The notes under the pieces: generated by a model | The model's database searches: none | The model's input: the letters and a program-made list of their open reading frames with translations, nothing else | What the model was told of the DNA's origin: nothing | Assembly (NCBI GenBank): GCA_017311315.1 | Contig: CM029646.1 | Span: 1,271,738 to 1,335,737 of the forward strand | Source: Dendrocalamus latiflorus | Taxonomy: Eukaryota > Streptophyta > Magnoliopsida > Poales > Poaceae | DNA length: 64,000 nucleotides | Direction of reading: 5' to 3' | Made by a program: the position numbers and the translations under genes | In this document: in pieces, positions 1-10,449 of the stretch | How positions within the stretch are numbered: position 1 is the first letter of the stretch | Layout: each line of letters opens with the position of its first letter

Positions 1-225
1 AGTTGAGGGAATGGAATTAATGGAGTGGAATACACAAGGAAGGAAGGAAGGATTGAAATAAAATTGGGTCGGCCTATCAGCGGCAAGTACACTCACTCCA
101 GCTCCGCCTCCTTTCCGAGGCCAGCACCGCCGCCATCCACTAGCTTCTCCGATCAGCAGCCCCGGCGTAGCTATGGGAACTCGCGGCGGAGCAGAGGCTC
201 TGAAGCGGGCGCGGGTGCAATCCAT
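1..225 (+). other. Possible 5' UTR and first coding exon of an unidentified gene
   Basis: The stretch reads like a plant 5' leader (C/T-rich, no long poly-T) leading to an ATG at 173. The ATG opens 17 codons beginning MGTRGGAEALKRARVQS and runs into a consensus donor, GTAAGG, at 226. Unspliced, the frame stops two codons later (ATG TAA), so it only makes sense as a spliced exon. The gene is not recognised. A possible acceptor (ATGCAG at about 3710) lies beyond the mariner element, but the frames do not join convincingly there. It may be a relic whose remaining exons are lost or lie elsewhere. Confidence 0.3.
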
Positions 226-517
226 GTAAGGTCGGCCTAGCTTCCATCGATGCATGCATGCCGCCATCTTAATCTTTGGAATTAAAAATCCCACCTTTAT
301 GCCTAAGCCGATGTGCGCGCGCGTATGCCTGGTAGATCCCTTCATCTCTTGCCTATATATACGAGATCATCTGATGCAGGCTTGATCCATCGATCGATCG
401 TTTGCAATTAAAGGTTGCCACCTTTTGTGCCTTAATTCCTTTGGGGGGTCTGCAGGGGATCGAAAGCAAGACCGCATCTTAATTGTATGGTGATTTGTGC
501 TTCTTGCAAGTTTATTA
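226..517. other. Non-coding stretch (possible intron) up to the mariner insertion
   Basis: No open frame or RNA gene is visible. The text is AT-rich with short GATC and ATGC runs. It ends at the TA dinucleotide (516-517) used as target site by the mariner-like element. Confidence 0.4.
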
Positions 518-537
518 CTCCCTCCATACCTCAATTA

Positions 538-769
538 GGGCGTCTCCAACAGCTGGCTATTTAGTTAGCTAGATCTGATGTGGCAAGAAAAAAGTAGGAG
601 AAAGAGTAGTCACTAGCGACGAGCAAATAGCTGATCTATTTCACGTAGTCCAAGAACATGAGAGAGGAGCATGTGGGTCCAACAGTATAAAATAGTCTTT
701 GCTTTTGTCTCTCACCTCCACGTCAGCTGACTATATAGCTAGTACTAGCTATTACCATTGCGGACGCCC
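538..769. mobile_element. Tourist/Harbinger-type MITE nested in the mariner element
   Basis: A 232-bp non-coding segment starts GGGCGTC and ends GACGCCC, flanked on both sides by TTA (535-537 and 770-772), the usual PIF/Harbinger target duplication. It lies 20 bp inside the left mariner terminus, so it inserted after the mariner element or was carried along with it. Confidence 0.6.
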
Positions 770-894
770 TTAGTTGTCGTTTAGGACATGATTGTGTTTA
801 CCAAGGAGTGATTAATTAGGGGGTATTTTTCCCTGTCTGCCCCTATTAAATACGGTTGCGGGTGCGTTCTATACGAGAAACAATCATGGTTCAG

Positions 895-952
895 ACTGGC
901 TAGTGCAGTGAGGCTAACGCCCTGAGGACAAGGGCGCGGGTTCGATCCCTGG
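895..952 (+). other. tRNA-like / SINE-head-like sequence (internal Pol III promoter motifs)
   Basis: A B-box match GGTTCGATCCC (939-949) follows an A-box-like TGGCTAGTGCAG (897-908). Between them is a perfect 5-bp stem GCCCT/AGGGC enclosing a 7-nt loop GAGGACA (924-930), and the B box sits in a 4-of-5 T-arm-like stem. It is not a functional tRNA. Position 33 of the loop is A rather than U, there is no variable loop, and no acceptor stem pairs. A T-run follows at 962. It is probably a tRNA relic or the head of a tRNA-derived SINE inside the mariner leader. Confidence 0.35.
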
Positions 953-1260
953 CGGCCGCATCTTTTTTTGCTGTGACTGGCGATTTGCTGGGGCTCGCTC
1001 GCTGTGAGTTGCGATTTTTGCATGGCGCTCGCTAGGTCGGGTGTGGGTGCGTTGCTGCTCATGCGCGCGCGCGTTTTGGCCGTGCGCGCTCTCGTTTTGT
1101 GCTCGGTTTCAAATGTTTAGCGACAAGCGCGTTTAGCCTTCCATCTCAACCCCTTCCTATTTAACCGGTGCTACATCCTTTCCATCTCAACCTCTTCTAT
1201 TTCCATCTGTGCCGTGCTCCACTGTTTCCTTCTCCACTTCTTCTCTTTCCCTGTACTGCA

Positions 1261-2897
1261 ATGGCTAATCCATTCGATTTGAACGTTCGTTTAGAAGAAG
1301 ATGATGACGACAATCTTCTTTTTTGGCCAGTGTTTGATTTGAACTTGCCACTAGACGAGTTTGGTGCGGTTGATTTCGATTATGTACAAAACCTGCCCGG
1401 TAAGTTTTATGAATGAGTTTGTTTTTTCCTATAGCTAGAACATGCCGTGGCTAATTATTACTATGAATGTGCTTGTTTTTTTCATTTTGCTAGAACAAGA
1501 TGTTGAGGCTCCCGTTCAAGTAAACCGTCCAAAGCATGACATGCCTGAAGAAGTTAGAAAACAAGTGTTCCAAGCATTGTTGGCTAGAAGCAAGAATGGG
1601 AAACTAGGCAAGAGAGATACAAGCATTGTTGCCGATCAATTTGGTGTACACATTCGATCGGTTCAGCGCTTATGGAAGCGAGGTAAAACCCAACTTGCTC
1701 AAAACATTCCGGTCGTGGTTGCTAGTCAAAAGAAGGGTAGATGTGGCCGTAAGGCAATCCCTCTTGATTTAGAACAATTGCGCAACATTCCTCTAAAGCA
1801 AAGAATGACCATAGAAGATGTGTTTAGTAGACTTGGTATTACCAAATCTAGGATACAAAGGTATTTGAAAAAGGGTTTGCTTAGGCGCCACTCTAGTAGC
1901 ATCAAACCTTACCTCACTGATGCTAACAAAAAGACTAGGTTGAAGTGGTGCATTGACATGATTGAGCAAGGTTTGGTTGGTGATCCAAAGTTTAAGGATT
2001 TTTTTGACTTTGTGTTCATTGATGAGAAATGGTTCTACCTTTCTCAAAAATCCGAGAAATACTACTTGCTACCCGAGGAAGATGAACCACATCGCACTTG
2101 CAAGAACAAGAATTACATTCCTAGGATCATGTTCTTATGTGTTTGTGCTCGGCCAAGATTTAGAAATGGAGAGTGCATTTTTGATGGGAAAATCGGTTGC
2201 TTTCCACTTGTCACTTATGAAAATGCTATTAGAAGAAGTCATAACCATCTTCGTGGTGAACAAGTTATCAAGCCAATAACTTCAATCACAAGGGATGTCA
2301 TTAGAGATTTCATGCTAAATCAAGTGTTGCCGGCCATTAGAGCCAAATGGCCAAGAGAAGATGTGCACAAGCCAATATTCATACAACAAGATAATGCACC
2401 TTCTCATTTAAAAGTGGATGATCCTGTTTTTTGTGAGGCTGCTAAGCAAGATGGGTTTGATATTCGGCTTATTTGTCAACCACCCAATTCTCCTGATTTC
2501 AACATTCTAGACTTGAGGTTTTTTCGTGCTATACAAGCTATACAATATAAGAAGGATGCAAAAACAATTAAAGATCTTGTTCCAGCCGTGCAGCAGGTAA
2601 ATTGTTCACTTTTTCACTTGTTACATTGCTTCTTTAACAACTAAATGGAGTACTCATTGATCATTTTCACTTGTCATGTAGGCATTCGTAGAGTACTCAC
2701 CACACAAAGCAAATAGGATCTTTGTGACACTACAAACTGTTTTGAAGGAAGCCATGAAGATAAAAGGATGTAACAAGTTCAAAATTCCTCATATTCAAAA
2801 ACAAAGACTAGAGAGAGAAGATCGGCTCCCATTCCAAATATCTTGTGAAGCTTCCTTGCTAGCCGAAGCACTTGCTAGTCTTCCTGCAGCAAATTAG
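1261..2897 (+). CDS. Mariner-like transposase (DD39D), three exons
   Basis: Joined exons 1261-1399, 1494-2596 and 2682-2897 (GT/AG introns in phase) give 485 residues without a stop. The enzyme cuts and re-inserts the element at TA sites in the nucleus. Helix-turn-helix motifs lie in the N-terminal part (VADQFGVHIRSVQRLWK and a second set around RLGITKSRIQRYLK). The catalytic triad is visible: D223 in FIDEKWF, D346 in QQDNAPSH and D386 in NILDL. Exactly 39 residues separate the last two, the plant MLE signature. The start was chosen because MANPFDLNV opens an acidic N-terminus common in plant MLEs and sits 3' of a Pol II-like leader. The gene ends tail-to-tail, overlapping by 23 bp the opposite-strand ORF. 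All key residues are intact, so activity is possible. Expression is unknown. Confidence 0.88.
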
Positions 2898-3441
2898 AAG
2901 AATGTAGTACCAAATTAGTTTTTTGCAATCTGAAGCAAGAATGTAGTAGTAGCAAATTAGATTTTGCAAGCCGAAGCAAGACATGTACCTTACTCTTCAT
3001 GTTTGCATCTTCCTTCATCTTTGCATCTTTGAACTTCTTCATGTTGTAGATCTCGTCCAACTTCTGTTCAACGTGTTCAGGTACTAGTATTGTGTCTCCA
3101 TCCATCTCAAGTTTGTCCACATCAGGGATAAACAGCTCGCAATCAAAGTTGTCTATGCCATGTAGTATCCAAGTAGTGAGATCGTAGTCATCATGAACAA
3201 GACGGCAACGTGCACACCTGCGAGTTTCGCGGCGAGCTTGGAAGCAGGCTTCTCCGAACACGCCGCCACCGTGGAACATGCCGCAGCGAGCGCACTGCAC
3301 CTCGACGGAGCCCGGCACCTCGACGGAGTCCAGCTCCATCTCCGATTCTAGCCCCTCGACGGAGTCCAGCGCGTCGACGGTGTCCAGAGCGTCGACGGAG
3401 TCCAGCAGCTCGACGGACTCCAGCGACTCGACGCACTCCAT
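2875..3441 (-). CDS. Uncharacterised acidic ORF inside the mariner element, two CxxC motifs
   Basis: This is a 188-codon frame opening at an ATG about 215 bp inside the right mariner terminus and running toward the transposase. Residues 1-46 are a tandem array of short acidic repeats (variants of DSVDAL and ESVELL), encoded by repeated GTCGACGGAGTCCAGC-like DNA. Next come two CARC motifs about 28 residues apart (CARCGMFHGGG and CARCRLVHDD), which could form a zinc ribbon. The tail is Lys/Asp-rich (KKFKDAKMKEDANMK). I do not recognise the family. It could be a second MLE gene, a captured host fragment or a chance frame. The organised repeats and Cys pairs argue mildly against chance. No splice site was needed, and the end overlaps the last 23 bp of the transposase gene. 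Confidence 0.4.
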   Translation of the reverse strand: MECVESLESVELLDSVDALDTVDALDSVEGLESEMELDSVEVPGSVEVQCARCGMFHGGGVFGEACFQARRETRRCARCRLVHDDYDLTTWILHGIDNFDCELFIPDVDKLEMDGDTILVPEHVEQKLDEIYNMKKFKDAKMKEDANMKSKVHVLLRLAKSNLLLLHSCFRLQKTNLVLHSSNLLQED

Positions 3442-3657
3442 GGAAGACGAGTGAAGGCGGCGGGTGAAACGAAGCGGCGAGCTGCGAGCATGCGCATGCG
3501 CCGAACGCGATTAATGTGTGCGGTTGGACCGGCAGCCGAATCGATTAATACCAGGGGCAAACGCGTCCGAGTACGTAGCCTTACGGCCACAACGACATGC
3601 TCTGCGAAAACTGAATCAAGGCTCAGGACGACAAGCTTTCTAGGTACGGAGGGAGTA

Positions 3658-4407
3658 CACAATTAACACGAAAACGCAACGCGTGCATACATATGTGCAC
3701 ATCATGCAGGACATCAACAGGTTCCGCTTCCGCGTTAGAGTCGACACCGGCAAGAGATCCTTCCAAAGACCGATGATGAAGAGGAACCAACGCATGCGGC
3801 AGGTTTGCTCAATGACGCTAAACGAGGTTCCAGTCATGCCACTAGCGCTTGCTAAATCCAATGACGATGCGAAGGAGGAGGATCGTCACACTTACCACAT
3901 TGTTGAGATCGTGAACATGGATGACAATTATATGCAACTTCTGTTCAGGGAGGCACTGCATACTTGGCACAAGCAAATACCTAGAGTATTCTATACAATA
4001 CAAGAGACTAGATATTTTTGCCACGAAGATCCTAGAATAAAACATTTATCTAAGTTTCATGGCAAATTAGAGAGTTTTCTAGATTTTGAGAAGACATTTT
4101 TAGAGGAGATATTTGTAGAGTACTTGCTTGGATGGTTACCACTTGACACCAATCTAACATTCTTCTACAAGTATAAATAGGGGTGCCTTCCACCCCTAAG
4201 TTGTGAACCATATACAAGCCACCATGAGTATGTAGATATAGTAGGAGGCCATGAGAAGACCTTAGAAAGAAAAATGAGAGTTAGGATAAATACTAATACA
4301 GTATAAATTATTTTATCAATATAGTTTGTAGTGGTGAATAAAGGAGTTGAGTTATCCCTTTTTTAGGTGTAAGTGTTGGTATTCCCTGTTAAGCAGCGTA
4401 CTTCTTA
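3658..4407. other. Unassigned sequence with a long frame and a TATA-like box
   Basis: A 165-codon plus frame (3683-4180) has no recognisable domain and ordinary AT-rich composition. It is bounded by acceptor-like (ATGCAG at about 3710) and donor-like (GCAG/GTTTGC at about 3800) sites, so part of it could be an old exon. A TATAAATAGG box lies at 4172-4181, followed by transcript-leader-like sequence, suggesting an LTR or promoter remnant. No second LTR copy was found in the window. Confidence 0.25.
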
Positions 4408-6921
4408 GGGCCTATTTGGTACAGCTTTTGCTCCCAGCTTCTCTGTTGAATCTTGTGGAGCTGTGCCAAACACCCAGCTTCCCAAAATGACCAGATTCTG
4501 CTTCTCGCGAGGAGCAGAGTCCAAAATGAACTAGCCAGGAGAAGCAGCCTTGGGGTGGATTCTCGTGTGAAGCTATCCAACCTAAAGCTAACGTACCCAT
4601 TGAAGTCTAGAATATTTACCCGCAAATGCCACCCATATACCCCCTGCCCGCCCCCCGTCGCCCCGCTGGCTCCCTCCTTCCCCCTCTCACGCCCGCCTCC
4701 TTTCCCTCTCCCCTTCCCCTCTCACGCCCCACCTCCCCCCTTCTCTCGCGCCGTCCGCCTCCCCCTTCTCTCGCGCCGTCCGCCTCTCGTGCCTCGTCGC
4801 CTCCCTCCTTCTCTTGCCCCGCCGCCGCCCGACACGCCGCTTCCCTCCCTTCTCTTGGTCCAGATCTCGCCCGCTGCCGCCCTCCTTCTCTCGCCCCGCC
4901 GCCTCCCTCCCGCCTCCTCCCTTCCCCTCTCGCGCCCGCCGCCTCGCTCCTTCTCTCGCCCCGCCGCCGCCCTCCTTCTCTCGTCCCACCGCCTTCCTCC
5001 AGATCTCGTCCGACGCCGCCTCCTCCGGTCGCCAGCACCGCCGCCGCCTCCTTCCGCCCCTCAGGACCGCCGCCGCCGCCGCCTCCCCCCTCCCCTCAGC
5101 ACCACCGCCTCAGGCTCCTCTTCGTTCGCTGCTCCCAGCAAGGTGAACCTCTAACCCTAATCTCCCCCCTCTCTCCTAACCCTAGATTTGGGCTTGTAAT
5201 TGTTCATGTTTAGCACTTGCTACTGGTATTCACTTCTAACCCTCTCTCCTTCTTTGCTGTTCATGGTATTCACTTGCTACTATAATTGTGCTTAGCTGTT
5301 GTATGCGTTTGTGTTATTCACTTGCTGTTCATGGTATTCAACTTGCTGTTCGAAATCTTGACTGAACATGGCAGTGTTAAAAAAAGCAGAAAGAGAGTTT
5401 GACCACATCTGTGCTTGCATGAAACTGTCTACAACATAATTGGATACAGAGAGCTAGTTAGACTGTTGTGTAGAGGTTTGGACGACATGGGGACAAATGC
5501 TGCATCATATGGACTGCTGTGTAAAGCATGATCTGATGGGGTTTAGAGATTTCAAGTGACTGCTGTTATTGATTTGGTAAGTGGGTTTGTAGGGTATGTT
5601 TTTGTTTGGGCCCCTCAATTTGCCTCACCAAAATTTGGTAATGCATATGATTTGTAGTCGGATTGAAAAACATGTATACACTGTTCTATGAAAAACATGA
5701 CAACTTGCAAAACCAATATGTTTTGGCTGACTTGGCAGAGTACTTGACCTTTGAATTTGTTAGATTACAGTATGCTTAATTATTTCTAGAAAGTTTCCAT
5801 GTGAAGTATTCAAGATTTCAGATTGAGTTTTACTCTCTCTAAGATCCATATGGTATATAGAAGAGAAAAATATACATGATTGCTTTCTCAAGGTCAATGT
5901 TAGAAAAATATACTTTGAGCCACTCCTTTTGGCATTCCTGCAGTTTATGGTTCCCTATGTTTGATATACAATATCGTAGTGCTTCATTTTCCTGCCATGG
6001 TTGTATTTTCATTAACAGTTATGTAGTGATGACTAATTGTGACCATAGTTCCATTGCTTGTTCTTTTTCCATCTTTTCTCTCTGTTCTTTATTTTTGGGG
6101 TATGTGTGGGGGTGGGGGATGCCTAACACTGCCGATGCCGGTCCCAAGCCCGGATAAAAGTGGAGGAGGCATGAATTCAAAGTTTTAAGTTGTGGTACTT
6201 TCAATGTCACGGTAATTCCTTTGTTTCCATTCACTTGAGTATGTCATCCAATGTCACAGTAATTCCTTTGTTTCCATTGACTTGAGTATGGAAATGCCTT
6301 GTGAAAAATAATATTAGTTACTGACTAATATTAAAAGGTAACCATCTTCTTTATGTCTTTACTGACTATTCCTTGATTCAATTTTACATAGTGATGTTCC
6401 ATCTGTTCGGTGCAACTGCCCAAGACATGGATTAGTCGGGGTGTTGGCTGATGAAAAGCTTGTAATAGGAAAGTTCATTCACATAGATTAGTCGGGTGTT
6501 CGCTGATGAAAAGCTTGTAATAGGAAAGTTCATTCACATTAGTCGAGTCTTCGCATTGTTCATTCACCGGTCTGTTCACGCAGTTAACGTTATTTTCGCA
6601 TTGTTTATACTCGGAGAAACTGTCAACACTCATCTTCACATGTATTTTCGTGTATTTATTATATCATAAAATTATCATTATTTATCTACTTCAATCATAT
6701 TCATTTTCTTTTAATCATGCATCCGAAATAAACAAAAAAACAAGCAAAAAGATAATTGTGTGAAAACTAGGGGTAACATGGTCTATTTTCATCAAATCCC
6801 CCCTTTTATGAATCTGGAGCTAACCTATTAGCCAAACGCTTTTCAATGGCAGCTCCAGATTCTCAGAGAATCCAGAGCAGAAGCTGAAAAATAAGAATCT
6901 GGAGCTCTACCAAACAGGCCC
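4408..6921. mobile_element. PIF/Harbinger-like non-autonomous element with a captured GC-rich leader
   Basis: The termini GGGCCTATTTGGTACAGCT (left) and, reverse-complemented, GGGCCTGTTTGGTAGAGCT (right) are inverted repeats flanked by TTA on both sides (4405-4407, 6922-6924). Inside, 4620-5150 is an extremely C-rich, proline-coding-like stretch open in several frames on both strands. It ends at CAGCAAG/GTGAAC, followed by CTAACCCTAA telomere-box motifs, the look of a plant 5' UTR plus first intron. The remaining 1.7 kb is AT-rich with no coding signal, and a 30-bp segment recurs near 6180-6290. No transposase is present. The best reading is a non-autonomous element that has picked up a host promoter and leader. 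Confidence 0.55.
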
Positions 6922-6949
6922 TTAGTGCTTAGTGGTTATGGGTTGTGAT

Positions 6950-7062
6950 TCAACGTGAGTGCCTCAGCCGTCCGAAATCACTGAGTCTTGGCTTCAACGT
7001 GAATGGCTCAGCCGCCAAGAAGAAGGACAGTCTTGTTTAACGTGAGTGGCTCGGCCGCCCAG
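6950..7062. repeat. Three degenerate direct repeats of about 45 bp
   Basis: Three copies of a unit beginning CAACGTGAGTG and containing CTCAGCCGCC start at about 6951, 6995 and 7037. Copies 1 and 3 carry substitutions. No coding frame spans them and the function is unknown. Confidence 0.5.
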
Positions 7063-7136
7063 AAACTAGTAATTAATAAAGCAGTACGAAGGAAAGACTA
7101 ACAAAACTAGAATAGTTGGTACAATGTGTTGTAGGT

Positions 7137-7310
7137 AGGGATGGCAATCGGGCGCGGCGAGTACGAGTAGTGCTCACCCATACCCGTACCCGCGACCCCG
7201 ATTTACGCCCACGGGCATACCCACGAAGGACCACGGGTAAAAAACCTCGCCTATACCTGTCGCCCGTGGGTACCCGTCGCCCGCGGGCATACCCGTTTAC
7301 CCGTGAACTG
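7137..7310. repeat. Decayed terminus of an ACCCG-rich hAT-like element
   Basis: The stretch opens TAGGGATGGCAATCGGG and continues with many ACCCG/CGGGT runs. This closely resembles the left end of the hAT element at 46789, but no matching right end or 8-bp target duplication is visible. It is therefore a relic. Confidence 0.4.
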
Positions 7311-7543
7311 AGTGCATCACATTCAAACATCACCAATGCATCACACATTTAACAACTACAATAGAAATACAAATTGACATAGTTCCTCACACATAAACAA
7401 ATTAAGTTTACAACAAGAGTGGAACATACGAAAATAGCTCAATTTCAACAGTTCAATAAATAAATGAAAGACATGTCTAGTAAACGGTTTACTAATCAGA
7501 GTCGACAATGGAGATTGAACAACAATCTTTAAGCTCCTCTTCA

Positions 7544-8701
7544 ATGTCTATGTAACTGGAACTATAGCTTTTGAAAATCAAGGGTGGACCCTCTAAATAC
7601 CTAACCTACAGCTAGGTTGGTGGCAAAGCTCTTTGCGGTGGCTAGGTTTTGGGGTGAGGTGGGGTAGTCAGCCGCTACTAGAGCGATTGAAAAGCCCCGA
7701 CGAATCGAGTGGCTCACGAGCAATGACCGCGACCTCCCCGACGCCCAAGGCACAAGCAGCGGTCGCTGCCCGCGATCGCCTGATGAGCGGCGGATGCAGT
7801 CCTGCAGCAGCGAGGACATAATGCTCGGCGGCACCGACGATGACATGCTGCTACATCCGGCATGCAGAAGACGCTGGCGATGAAGCGGAGGCAAGGGCTC
7901 ACGTACTTCTTGACGAACCGGTGCATGGCGCCGCCGCGGCGTGTCCCCAGCGGCCCGGGCGACCTGCGCTGGTGGCACGGGTGGGCACGCGAGTACAGCC
8001 GCGACGCCGCCCTCACGAGCGGGTCGGTGATGCCCGCCTTCGACGGTGGCCGGGCGCTGCCCTCCCGCCGGAACGCCTCCGAGTCGATCACGTCCTCGAA
8101 GCTCACGTAGCCTAGAGCTGTCTGGCACCGCTTGAAGTACGTATCGTGCTCGTCGGTGCTGCCGAGCAGCATGTCCTCGCTGCTGCAGGACTACATCCGC
8201 CGCGCGCCGGGCGATCGCGGGCAGCGACCGCTGCTTGCGCCTTGGGCGCCGGGGAGGTCGCGGTCATTGCCGTCGGTCTGGTGGCAGAGAAGAGGTTGGG
8301 AGTGAGAGTGGGAGATAGCCATGGGTGCCATCCGTAGGCGCGTACATATGGAGGCACACACGAGGTTGACGAAGATGATGATTATCGTTAAGATAAACAA
8401 GGAAGGTTGTTACGAGTCCTTTCGTATATTAGTACTAATATACCTACGTTTGTAGTGGGCCAAACGATGATCATGAAGTCGGCCGCAACGGCCTGGCCCA
8501 CCACTTGCTACATGGGATCATGGGCTCGTGAGCCACTTGATTCGTCGGGGCTTTTCAATCGCTCTAGTAGCGGCTGACTACCCCACCTCACCCCAAAACC
8601 TAGCCACCGCAAAGAGCTTCGCCACCAACCTAGCTGTAGGTTAGGTATTTAGAGGGTCCACCCCTGATTTTCAATAGCTATAGTTCCAGTTACATGGACA
8701 T
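7544..8701. mobile_element. Fold-back element with inverted arms about 295 bp long
   Basis: The left arm 7544-7838 recurs inverted as two blocks, 8524-8701 and 8150-8275. The right arm is interrupted by a 248-bp segment (8276-8523) absent from the left. The outer block is nearly identical over about 170 bp. The inner block repeats coding-like sequence (TCCCCG, GCCCAAGGC, GCAGCGGTCGCTGCCCGCGA). The central 311 bp is the loop and holds a gene fragment. Long inverted arms resemble a Mutator-like/Pack-MULE or foldback transposon, but I cannot find a clear 9-bp target duplication. A transcript through it would fold into a long hairpin. Confidence 0.7.
7839..8176 (-). pseudogene. Gene fragment carried in the loop of the fold-back element
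   Basis: A GC-rich minus-strand frame reads DMLLGSTDEHDTYFKRCQ, then ALGYVSFEDVIDSEAFRRE and, near its end, MHRFVKKYVSPCLRFIASVF. Codon use and hydrophobic spacing look like a real protein, but I do not recognise the family. Its upstream part is duplicated in inverted orientation within the left arm, so the fragment is flanked by its own 5' sequence on both sides. No start context or splice signals give a complete gene, and the frame degenerates beyond the loop. It is probably a captured host-gene piece. Confidence 0.45.
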
Positions 8702-8744
8702 GTGAGTACGATCTATACATACTCGTGTGTGCGTACAGATCCTC

Positions 8745-10012
<1,268 letters not shown>

Positions 10013-10281
10013 CAGGGTTCAAACTTTCGTTTTGGGAAAAATCCGGGAGGGCACCAAGACGAATGAAATGAATGAAATTTAACTTCATTCTTTCATTCAT
10101 TTCGGATGAAATATTCAAACCCCATTCGAATTTTGATGAAATTTAACCAAAATTTGAGCATAATTTGGACAAAATTCAAATGGGGACAAATTCGGCCAAA
10201 ATTTGGCCGAATCGTATTTCATTCGGTGGGTAACAAAAGCACCGAAATTTCGCCGAGATTTCGGCGAAATATTGAACCCTG
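10013..10281. mobile_element. hAT-type MITE with 8-bp target duplication CTAATACC
   Basis: The 269-bp element starts CAGGGTTCAA and ends TTGAACCCTG. The flanks CTAATACC at 10005-10012 and 10282-10289 are identical. The interior is AT-rich with AAATTTCG-like palindromes and no gene. Confidence 0.88.
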
Positions 10282-10449
10282 CTAATACCCTTTTTGACAT
10301 AGTTTACCTCTATTAATTACATATTCATCTCCTTGTTTCAAAAAATTGTATGTTCATCTCTGTAACGTCTAAATGTTTGATTTTTTGTGTTTAGTCATAT
10401 ATATCACCATTAAGTCTTTGGATTCTAGCTATAGTTTTTTACACACATC

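Larger units (their letters stand above)
518..3655 (+). mobile_element. Mariner-like element (plant MLE), apparently complete
   Basis: The ends are inverted repeats: CTCCCTCCATACCT at the left and, reverse-complemented, CTCCCTCCGTACCT at the right. Each is bordered by TA (516-517 and 3656-3657), the target duplication of Tc1/mariner elements. The 3138-bp body contains an intact spliced DD39D transposase (1261..2897), a GC-rich leader, and a second ORF on the opposite strand (2875..3441). A small TTA-flanked MITE is nested just inside the left end (538-769). With both ends and the catalytic gene intact, the element could be autonomous, although the nested MITE may disturb the subterminal sequence. 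CTCCCTCC termini are shared with Stowaway MITEs, which plant mariners are known to mobilise. Confidence 0.85.

Noticed and set aside
895..952. Functional tRNA gene
   Set aside because: No acceptor stem, no variable loop and A at position 33; only tRNA-like.
4616..5213. Several overlapping long frames (Pro/Arg/Gly-rich) on both strands
   Set aside because: C-rich sequence leaves all frames open; peptides are low complexity with no domain, so no CDS is called.
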